DNA of 53,499 bases from an uncultured Erysipelotrichaceae bacterium (GTDB lineage: Bacteria > Bacillota_I > Bacilli_A > Erysipelotrichales > Erysipelotrichaceae). Positions 9,743 to 16,275 of the stretch are shown piece by piece. Position 1 is the first letter of the stretch; each line of letters opens with the position of its first letter. The notes beneath the pieces were generated by a model. It saw only the letters and a program-made list of their open reading frames with translations, was not told the DNA's origin and ran no database searches. The stretch spans positions 1-53,499 of the forward strand of contig CAMOOA010000001.1 of assembly GCA_946621045.1 (NCBI GenBank), in the 5' to 3' direction. A program made the translations under genes and the position numbers.

Positions 9743-9947
9743 CTGATGGCTGTCAGAAGCAGACGGCATTGCGGATTTGTTTCAGATTTATTTATTTTTG
9801 TGAAACAGGGGATTGAAGTACCAGAAGCCGGTGCTTCGATTTTCTTTTTTATACAAAACAATGCCTCGGATGATGTTTATTTCTGCGGGCAGCAGCGAAA
9901 AGATACAGTAAATGCTTGGATTTGCAATTAACTGAGGGAAAAGGGAG

Positions 9948-9977
9948 ATACTGTTGGTTTTCCAACGGCAACAGTAT
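9948..9977. repeat. Inverted repeat (9-bp arms)
   Basis: ATACTGTTG at 9948-9956 pairs perfectly with CAACAGTAT at 9969-9977 around a 12-base loop. An alternative internal hairpin, GTTGG/CCAAC around TTTT, overlaps it. No T run follows. It lies about 200 bases after xerD. Its role is unknown. Confidence 0.6.
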
Positions 9978-10083
9978 TGGTACACCACAGCATACGCTGA
10001 AAGGCCCTAATAACCCCGAATAACGGCGAGTAACGACGTTCGCAGACTTCTCAGCTGATCTTTCTGTTTCGCGCCATAATGAC

Positions 10084-10110
10084 GCAGTTAAGGCGAAAAA
10101 CCGTAACTGC
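10084..10110. repeat. Inverted repeat (7-bp arms plus GG/CC)
   Basis: GCAGTTA at 10084-10090 pairs with TAACTGC at 10104-10110, and an inner GG/CC closes a loop containing AAAAA. No T run follows on either strand. Role unknown. Confidence 0.5.
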
Positions 10111-10384
10111 ACTCTCAGTTTCCTATTATATGAACGCGGCGCGGAAGGGGATTAAATACAGATGGTATGCAAGGGGTGTCAGAGAAAACTGCGGATGCTT
10201 AAAATGGCAGGGTGATACCATGAAAATGGACACAAAAAGGGGATTTATAGAGTTTTTACCATATACTCGATTGCGGAACGCTCTTCACGACTAATAAGAA
10301 GGCTTGCTGATATTTCTTAATTACTGTAAAAAACGTTAAATTTCATGGAGAAGCCCCTGTCATCATCCTCTTAAAACACCCTGA

Positions 10385-10415
10385 CCGCCCTATTTGTTCA
10401 TGCAAAGAAGGGCGG
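10385..10415. repeat. GC-rich inverted repeat
   Basis: CCGCCCT at 10385-10391 pairs with AGGGCGG at 10409-10415, loop 17 bases. It has no T run on either strand, so it is not a standard terminator. Confidence 0.5.
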
Positions 10416-10782
10416 GGAGTTTGATGAAAGGCACTGACCGGATCTATCAGCAAAGTCCTGGCAGCTACGAGTATATGGTGAATTTGACGCAGGATCATGT
10501 GCTATCAACCGGATGAGTTTATACAGGGCTGCGGTCACCCTCAAATATCTGGCTCAGTCCCTCCTGCAGAATCGGTACCTCTCTCAATGCTAGGGCAGGT
10601 GCCCCATCCGGAATAGAATGCACGGCGTCTGACTGCATATTCTGTCAGTCATATGCCTGTCGATGCATTGCCGTATTCTTCCGAAAACACTTTGCAATAT
10701 TTATTCTCGATCAATCATTCTCCGGCAGCATTTCAAAGGTGCGCATCAGCCTTACATATCACTCCAGGAAATCAGCCTAAAA

Positions 10783-10810
10783 TAATCGCATAACATACAT
10801 TATGCGAAGT
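10783..10810. other. dif: Candidate dif site (XerC/XerD recombination site)
   Basis: A 28-bp site with the layout of dif: left arm TAATCGCATAA (10783-10793), six-base centre CATACA (10794-10799), right arm TTATGCGAAGT (10800-10810). The inner eight bases of the two arms are perfect inverted copies (TCGCATAA/TTATGCGA). The left arm shares the terminal CGCATAA with the XerC arm of E. coli dif. The right arm shares 8 of 11 positions with the E. coli XerD arm, including TTATG. It also fits most positions of the Bacillus consensus as I remember it. The location, between convergent gene arrays and 1 kb from a xerD gene, supports the call. Confidence 0.5.
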
Positions 10811-11370
10811 ACAATTCAACAAATGACATGGAGGCTGTTTTTTGATTCTCATTAATATTACTATGATTAATTTGTTTCTGCGTTAATTCCGCATTGAAGA
10901 TTTTTCTGCAGCAATTTATATCTGATCAATTCACTAAGCTGCATTATATTTTTGCTGATTGCTGTATAAGATTTTACGGTTCTGGTTTATCTGATCGTCC
11001 TGGTCTTAATGCTGTTACTTTATGCTGTATTGCGCATTGGATACGTTGATTGTATTTCGGATAATGCTCTGAGACGAATCGAGACGTATAACTGCCTTTT
11101 GCTGACTTCAAATCATGCTCTCAGACAGACGTCCGTTTCCCGAAAATCTGCGGACAATGATTTACAGACTAAAACCGCCAGTCGGATTGCTGACGGTATG
11201 GATCAGAATATTGGATATCTTAAAATACGGCTTTTGCTCTGTGAGAACAAATGAATCCATATATTCCCGTCTGTTTCTGTAAAGCCGGAAGAATACAGGT
11301 AAGATTATTGAATAAGGCAGACCGCTGGAATAATCTACTAAGAATTGCTGCTGCCCTTTTTTGAGTGTGC

Positions 11371-11392
11371 GTTTGTGACAATAATCACAAAC
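11371..11392. terminator. Hairpin between the gene-free region and the hydrolase gene
   Basis: GTTTGTGA (11371-11378) and TCACAAAC (11385-11392) are perfect 8-bp arms around CAATAA. The T run (TTTTACTT) follows on the plus strand, just before the 3' end of the minus-strand hydrolase gene. It could stop transcription entering from the left and, more weakly, end the hydrolase transcript. Confidence 0.5.
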
Positions 11393-11398
11393 TTTTAC

Positions 11399-12391
11399 TT
11401 ATTCTATTACTTTTACGGATCTTCCGTCAGACTGTATCACAATTGTGCCGTTTTCATCGGTACGCAGAATACGAACTCCTTCCTCGGTTAATCGCTGCAG
11501 GACATAATCATTCGGAAGACTGTTTTCATTGTCCTTTCCTACGGAAATTACACCGATTTCCGGCTCTGTTTCTGCCAGAAAAGCAGTACATGTACTTCCG
11601 AACGATCCATGGTGCCCTACTTTCAGGACATCACACTGCAGATCTTCATCCAGCAGTTCGAGTTCTGCAGTATATCCTGCATCTCCGGTAAACAGAAATG
11701 ATGTTTTTCCGTATGTTAACCTGATGATCAGCGAATAGTCATTCAGATCCTCAAATGACGCACCTGCATGTGGCGAAAGAACCTCTGCGGACCAGTTTTC
11801 ACCGGAATCAATCACATAGCCGTATGAAGCTGAAATGACCGGTATATGAGCACTCTGAAGCGCAGTATTCACTTTGTCCGCATAATAGTTTTCTTCAAGA
11901 CTGAAGCTGCCGGTTTCAGGCTGAATATACTCTTTCACCGCAAACCTATGAATCAGATCCGGCATTCCTCCGATATGGTCCGCATGCGGATGAGTACCCA
12001 CCAGATGATCGATGGTATGAATCTGATAATCATTCAGCACCGCGGCGACAGCATTCGCAGATTCTGCCGTACCCGCATCGATGAGAATGGTTTTACGGTC
12101 CGGAGTCCTGATCAGCGTGCTGTCTCCCTGTCCGACATCAATGAAGGTTACGGTCATGATTCCGGTATTGGCTTCACGGCTGTATACCTGTTCTTCCGCA
12201 ATCAGGATAAACAATATGATCGCCGCAATGCTTTTGAAGGCCAGAATATATCTGCTGAGTTTCAGCGGAAGAAGCCACACAGCCGCAAAAAAACAAAGGA
12301 GCGCCAGGAGCGTATTCACCGAAGAAATATATAAGCCGAACGCCACAAGGACGATTGTGGCCAGCATCCGCAGGTTGGAAAACCTTTTCAT
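11399..12391 (-). CDS. ComEC-like metallo-beta-lactamase-fold hydrolase with membrane anchor
   Basis: A 330-residue protein with two or three N-terminal hydrophobic segments (residues 1-70) and then a metallo-beta-lactamase domain of the ComEC C-terminal type. Visible motifs are FIDVGQGDSTLI, ILIDAGT, the metal motif THPHADHIGG, LLFTGDAG and KVGHHGS. I chose ATG 12391. An upstream GTG at 12445 lies inside the HU terminator, so it cannot be the start of an independent transcript. The family includes stand-alone proteins with nuclease-like or unknown activity. A role in competence is not implied, because a full ComEC is encoded at 23396-25357. Confidence 0.85.
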   Translation of the reverse strand: MKRFSNLRMLATIVLVAFGLYISSVNTLLALLCFFAAVWLLPLKLSRYILAFKSIAAIILFILIAEEQVYSREANTGIMTVTFIDVGQGDSTLIRTPDRKTILIDAGTAESANAVAAVLNDYQIHTIDHLVGTHPHADHIGGMPDLIHRFAVKEYIQPETGSFSLEENYYADKVNTALQSAHIPVISASYGYVIDSGENWSAEVLSPHAGASFEDLNDYSLIIRLTYGKTSFLFTGDAGYTAELELLDEDLQCDVLKVGHHGSFGSTCTAFLAETEPEIGVISVGKDNENSLPNDYVLQRLTEEGVRILRTDENGTIVIQSDGRSVKVIE

Positions 12392-12428
12392 GTTTCCATT
12401 GTAATTTATGATTGATCTCTTCACAGTC

Positions 12429-12461
12429 AAAAAAAATCGGCTCACGTTGAAGTGAACCGAT
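12429..12461 (-). terminator. Rho-independent terminator after the HU gene
   Basis: On the minus strand ATCGGTTCAC (12461-12452) pairs with GTGAGCCGAT (12445-12436) around a six-base loop and is followed by eight Ts. It lies 17 bases after the HU stop. It shows that the hydrolase gene downstream needs its own promoter or readthrough. Confidence 0.93.
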
Positions 12462-12478
12462 CTCTATAACTGCTTTAC

Positions 12479-12760
12479 TCAGCGGACAAGGTCCTTGAGG
12501 CTCTTGGATGCTTTGAATCCCGGAACCTTGGACGAAGGAATCTCGATGGTCTCCTTTGTCTGCGGGTTGATGCCGGTGCGGGCAGCACGTGTCTTGACTT
12601 CAAACTTGCCAAAACCTGCAATATCAACTTTCGCACCCTCTTTCAGTGCATCTGCAACTGTATCGAAGACAAGGTCAACAATCTCTGCGGATTCTTTCTT
12701 TGTCAGGTTATGCTTTTCAGCAACAGTTTCTGCAATTACCTTCTTATTTACTGCTTCCAT
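12479..12760 (-). CDS. hup: DNA-binding protein HU
   Basis: A 93-residue histone-like nucleoid protein that bends and compacts DNA as a dimer. It shows the whole family pattern: N-terminal helices (NKKVIAETVAEKHNLTKKESAEIVDLVF), GFGKFEVKTRAARTGINPQT with the DNA-intercalating arm and its Pro, and C-terminal KVPGFKASKSLKDLV. The ribosome binding site AAAGGAG lies just upstream, and a strong terminator follows. The gap of 79 bases to nrnA holds a possible promoter (TTGAAT, 16 bases, TAAGAT). Confidence 0.96.
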   Translation of the reverse strand: MEAVNKKVIAETVAEKHNLTKKESAEIVDLVFDTVADALKEGAKVDIAGFGKFEVKTRAARTGINPQTKETIEIPSSKVPGFKASKSLKDLVR

Positions 12761-12839
12761 GTTTATTTCTCCTTTTCCACGTGAGACTTATCTTATCACG
12801 AACATTCTGCAATTCAATACTTGACTTCCGTGAATCCTT

Positions 12840-13793
12840 TTACTCCGTAATCCGCGCATGAAGCGCATTCAGAAGATCCTTTACTTCGCTTCCGGAAAGG
12901 CCTCGCACACCGCATGCATTTGGGTGTCCGCCGCCGCGAAACCGTTCTGCGATATCGTTGATTTTCACGGTTTTGGAGCGCAGGCTTCCTTCATAAGCTG
13001 CAGGATCAGATTCCGGCATCTCGCAGATGATCGCGTAAATCTCGATTTCACGTACATTTCCGTAAGCGGGAATAAAGTTTTTGACTTCTGACGGTGTCAG
13101 GTTCCAGTCTTTCATTTCATCTGCCGTGACAATGCGGTATGCCATGCGGCCGTCTTTCGTCGTTACGACCGTTTCTCTCAGCATCGCATCGAAGCGGAAT
13201 TCATCCATCGTGATTTCAAACAGTTCGCGATTCAGCTCCGGCACTCGGACACTGAACTGCGACAGCCAGCCGGCAATGCTCAGGGTATGTTCCCTTGTAT
13301 TGGAGGTTTTAAATCCGAGCGTATCCGTCAGAAGACCGCGATAAAGATATTCTGCAGTTTTCTGGGATACTTCCTGAGCTTCACACTGCTTGAAAAACTC
13401 AGCGAGAATTTCACAGGTCGCCGCACTGCGTTCAAACACATACTGTACTTTTCCGTACGGACTGCGGTTTGGATGATGATCGATCTTGACGATCATTCCT
13501 GCTGCTTCATAGCGCTCATCGTCAATGCGTTCTTCGTTTGCAGTGTCAAGAACGATGGCAACGCTTTTCCGGATCGTATCCTTTGAACAGGAGTCACTTT
13601 CCGGCCAGCAGTTTCCCTGATTGCAGTATTCATTGCCGAGTGCGTATACCTTCTTTTCCGGCCAGTTTTCAAGGATCCAGTTTTTCAGACCGAACTGGCT
13701 TCCGACTGCATCGCAGTCCGGATGAATGTGGCGAAACAAGGTGATGATCTCAGCAGACTGAATGATGGATAACAGGCCGTCAAAAGACCACAT
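12840..13793 (-). CDS. nrnA: DHH-family phosphoesterase (NrnA-like nanoRNase/pAp phosphatase)
   Basis: Degrades 2-5 nt RNAs and, in characterised homologues, 3'-phosphoadenosine 5'-phosphate or cyclic-dinucleotide products. Metal motifs are HIHPDCDAVGSQ, VLDTAN, IDHHPNRSPYG (the DHH motif) and TDTLGFKTSN. A C-terminal DHHA1 domain with RGGGHPNACG follows. 317 residues is the normal length. It starts two bases after ackA and is the last gene of the smc-ftsY-ylxM-ackA operon. Substrate preference cannot be decided from sequence. Confidence 0.9.
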   Translation of the reverse strand: MWSFDGLLSIIQSAEIITLFRHIHPDCDAVGSQFGLKNWILENWPEKKVYALGNEYCNQGNCWPESDSCSKDTIRKSVAIVLDTANEERIDDERYEAAGMIVKIDHHPNRSPYGKVQYVFERSAATCEILAEFFKQCEAQEVSQKTAEYLYRGLLTDTLGFKTSNTREHTLSIAGWLSQFSVRVPELNRELFEITMDEFRFDAMLRETVVTTKDGRMAYRIVTADEMKDWNLTPSEVKNFIPAYGNVREIEIYAIICEMPESDPAAYEGSLRSKTVKINDIAERFRGGGHPNACGVRGLSGSEVKDLLNALHARITE

Positions 13794-13795
13794 GA

Positions 13796-14992
13796 TTACA
13801 GCCCCAGAAGACGGACTGTATCACGGGCGATAACCAGTTCTTCGTTTGTCGGAATGATGTAGACTTTGATCTTGCTGTCGGGTTTGGAAATCAGGCACTC
13901 CTTGCCGTGAATCTGTGCATTGAGGTCGTAGTCGATCGAAAGACCCATTGCTTCCTCAAGGCCTTTGAGAATACGCTCACGGCAGAACGAGTCATTCTCA
14001 CCGAGACCGGCAGTGAATACCATTGCGTCTACGTGGCCGAGTTCTGCGTAGTAGCCGCCGACAACATTTACAACACGGTTTGTATAAAGCTCGGTGGTAA
14101 GAATCGCACGTTCTTCTCCCTTGTCCACCGCAGCCTGAATGTCACGGGCATCGCTGGAAATTCCGGAAACACCCAGCATACCGCTGCGCTTATTCAGGAA
14201 GGTATCCATTTCATCCGGTGTGCACTCGAGTTTCTTCATCATGTAGAAGACAACGGTCGGGTCGATATCACCGCAGCGGGTGCCCATCATGATTCCGCCG
14301 AGCGGTGTGAGACCCATGGAGGTGTTGATGACCTTACCGTTTTTGATTGCGGTAATGGAAGCACCGTTTCCGAGGTGGCAGGTAATCATGTTCTGTGTTT
14401 CAACATCCTTGCCCATCAGTTCGGCAGCTCTGCGGTTTACATACCAGTGGCTGGTTCCGTGTGCGCCGTAACGGCGGATCTTGTACTGTGTATACCAGTC
14501 ATACGGTACCGGGAACAGATAGCTTTCCGGTCCCATGGTCTGATGGAATGCAGTATCAAATACGAAGACATGTCCGATGTTCGGGAGCGCCTTGCAGAAA
14601 GCCTCGTAGCATACCAGATGTGCGGGATTGTGAAGCGGCGCAAGCTCCGCAAGTTCACGGACGCGGTCAACGACCTGCTCATCCGCCACAACGGACTGAT
14701 CAAAGTAGGAGCCGCCCTGGACAATACGGTGACCGGCACCCTGGATCTCGTCGAGCGATTCAACGATGTGATACTCCAGAAGGCTGTCCAGCAGCATCTT
14801 TACAGCAGTTTTATGATCCGGAATCGGAACATTCTTTACCTGTTTCTCGCCGTCTACCTTGATGGTGAATACGCCCATGTCCTGTCCGATGCGTTCTGCC
14901 TGTCCGCTTGTGAGAACCGTTTCAGACGGCATGTCAAACAGCTGGAATTTTAATGATGATGATCCTGAATTTACTGAAATTACTTTACTCAT
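13796..14992 (-). CDS. ackA: Acetate kinase
   Basis: Makes ATP and acetate from acetyl phosphate, the ATP-yielding step of mixed-acid fermentation (398 residues, full length). It has VNSGSSSLKFQLF, the substrate region AHRIVQGGSYF, VFDTAFHQTM, YGAHGTSH, CHLGNGASITA, STSMGLTPLGG-like NTSMGLTPLGG with MGTRCGDIDP, and FTAGLGEND. It overlaps ylxM by eight bases. No pta gene is visible nearby. Its placement in an SRP/SMC operon is uncommon. Confidence 0.97.
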   Translation of the reverse strand: MSKVISVNSGSSSLKFQLFDMPSETVLTSGQAERIGQDMGVFTIKVDGEKQVKNVPIPDHKTAVKMLLDSLLEYHIVESLDEIQGAGHRIVQGGSYFDQSVVADEQVVDRVRELAELAPLHNPAHLVCYEAFCKALPNIGHVFVFDTAFHQTMGPESYLFPVPYDWYTQYKIRRYGAHGTSHWYVNRRAAELMGKDVETQNMITCHLGNGASITAIKNGKVINTSMGLTPLGGIMMGTRCGDIDPTVVFYMMKKLECTPDEMDTFLNKRSGMLGVSGISSDARDIQAAVDKGEERAILTTELYTNRVVNVVGGYYAELGHVDAMVFTAGLGENDSFCRERILKGLEEAMGLSIDYDLNAQIHGKECLISKPDSKIKVYIIPTNEELVIARDTVRLLGL

Positions 14993-15311
14993 AGTCTCCT
15001 CCGATTAATTCTGTTTCAAGCAATTCGTTTAGATATTCCGCACAAGCGGCATCCTGCTTCATACGGCCGTATACCGCACTGCGAAGCGAATGCGCATGAA
15101 CGCATTTAAGTACGGACTCATAATGCTCGAGTTCCGTTCTGCATTTGCGGACGGTATCGGATACCGCCGCTTTCGAAATCGATTCAAGTTCTGCGATTTC
15201 CGTCAGAGAAAGATCTTCTCTGTAGTAATACCGGCAGATTTTCTGCTGCCGTGGTGTAAGCAGGCCGCCGTAATAATCAAGAAGCTCGTTTACCCGAATC
15301 TTATCCGACAT
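14985..15311 (-). CDS. ylxM: YlxM/p13-family DNA-binding protein of the SRP operon
   Basis: A 108-residue helix-turn-helix protein of the family encoded beside ffh/ftsY in Gram-positive bacteria and thought to influence SRP activity. The match is RVNELLDYYGGLLTPRQQKICRYYYREDLSLTEIAE, followed by the recognition helix ISKAAVSDTVRKCR, as in sigma-70 region 4. I chose ATG 15311, which gives the family N-terminus; an upstream start would run deep into ftsY. It overlaps the ftsY stop by 11 bases. The usual partner ffh is not adjacent here. Confidence 0.88.
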   Translation of the reverse strand: MSDKIRVNELLDYYGGLLTPRQQKICRYYYREDLSLTEIAELESISKAAVSDTVRKCRTELEHYESVLKCVHAHSLRSAVYGRMKQDAACAEYLNELLETELIGGDYE

Positions 15312-16275
15312 GGTCCTGAAGATCCTCGGAAATACTGTAGAGATAGGCATCCAGGTCAAACGGACGAAGATCCTCCGGCTGTTCTCCGAGACCGATAAAA
15401 TATACCGGCAGATGGAGACGGTGCTTGATGGAAATGATGATGCCGCCTTTTGCGGTACCGTCCATCTTGGTCAGAATGATTCCGCTGAGATCGGTTGCCT
15501 GATCAAAGATTTCCGCCTGCGAAAGACCGTTCTGTCCGGTCGTCGCATCCAGGACAAGCCAGGTATTATGCGGCGCACCTTCAATCTCACGGGCCGCAAC
15601 ACGGTTCATCTTGGAAAGCTCATTCATCAGCCCCTGCTTGTTCTGCAGACGCCCTGCCGTATCACAGAGCAGAATATCAATCTGATGTTCTTTTGCATAT
15701 CTGCATGCATCCACAATGACAGCGCTCGGATCACCGTTTTCACGGCCTTTGATCACCGGAACATTCAGGCGTTCGCCCCACTCCGCAAGCTGGTCAATTG
15801 CGCCTGCACGGAAGGTATCCGCTGCCGCAAAGGCAACGGTCTTCCCCTGCTTCTGATACATTGCCGCAAGCTTGGCGCAGGTGGTCGTTTTACCCGATCC
15901 GTTGACCCCCTCCAAGAAGATCACGGTCGGACCGTTTTCATTGTATACGATCGGTTTGTCCGGTGTTTCCTGATAGATTTCCTGCATGGTCTGAATCAGG
16001 AAGTTCATTGCCCACTTGAATGTCACATTGACATACAGATTACTGGTCTCACGAAGCTTTTCACAGATCATGTCCGCCAGTTCAATGCCGACATCCGCTT
16101 CAAGCAGAACGATTGTAAGCTGTTCAAGGAATTCGTCATTGACGCCCTTGTACTTAAGCTTCATTTCATTCAGTGCGCCGCCGAGACTGTCCTTGGATTT
16201 TTTGAATCCGGAAAGATAAATTGCCCGGTCATCCTTGCGGGAGAATGTTTCTTTCAGCTTGTCAAGAAAACTCAT
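15301..16275 (-). CDS. ftsY: Signal recognition particle receptor FtsY
   Basis: SRP-type GTPase that docks SRP-ribosome complexes at the membrane. It has 324 residues, an NG-domain form without a long acidic A domain. The N domain covers about residues 20-105. The G domain has G1 GVNGSGKTTTCAKLA, AAADTFRAGAIDQL, the DTAGRLQNK motif, TKMDGTAKGG and the closing GLGEQPEDLRPFD. Its start overlaps the smc stop (ATGA), so translation is coupled to smc. Confidence 0.97.
   Translation of the reverse strand: MSFLDKLKETFSRKDDRAIYLSGFKKSKDSLGGALNEMKLKYKGVNDEFLEQLTIVLLEADVGIELADMICEKLRETSNLYVNVTFKWAMNFLIQTMQEIYQETPDKPIVYNENGPTVIFLEGVNGSGKTTTCAKLAAMYQKQGKTVAFAAADTFRAGAIDQLAEWGERLNVPVIKGRENGDPSAVIVDACRYAKEHQIDILLCDTAGRLQNKQGLMNELSKMNRVAAREIEGAPHNTWLVLDATTGQNGLSQAEIFDQATDLSGIILTKMDGTAKGGIIISIKHRLHLPVYFIGLGEQPEDLRPFDLDAYLYSISEDLQDHVG

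Larger units (their letters stand above)
9743..11398. other. Gene-free 1.66 kb region between convergent gene arrays
   Basis: No ORF here has family resemblance, a good ribosome binding site and coding character together. The largest frames (61 aa at 9746, 71 aa at 10079, 81 aa at 11009) have no recognisable domains. A 30-codon ORF at 10424-10516 (MKGTDRIYQQ...) follows a GGGGAG, but I cannot support it further. From about 10680 the sequence is richer in A and T than the flanking genes. It holds inverted repeats at 9948-9977, 10084-10110, 10385-10415 and 11371-11392, and a dif-like palindrome at 10783-10810. All plus-strand genes to the left and minus-strand genes to the right point into it. 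Confidence 0.8.

Noticed and set aside
9849..10112. Minus-strand frames of 66 and 87 codons after xerD
   Set aside because: Composition untypical, no ribosome binding site, overlap hairpins at 9948-9977 and 10084-10110.
11009..11254. 81-codon frame in the gene-free region
   Set aside because: No ribosome binding site, no domain, no neighbour. Kept as noncoding, though a decayed gene is possible.
11399..12391. Second full ComEC
   Set aside because: It lacks the Competence membrane domain; only the metallo-beta-lactamase part and a short anchor are present.
12392..12445. Upstream GTG start for the ComEC-like hydrolase
   Set aside because: It lies within the HU terminator stem, so ATG 12391 was chosen.
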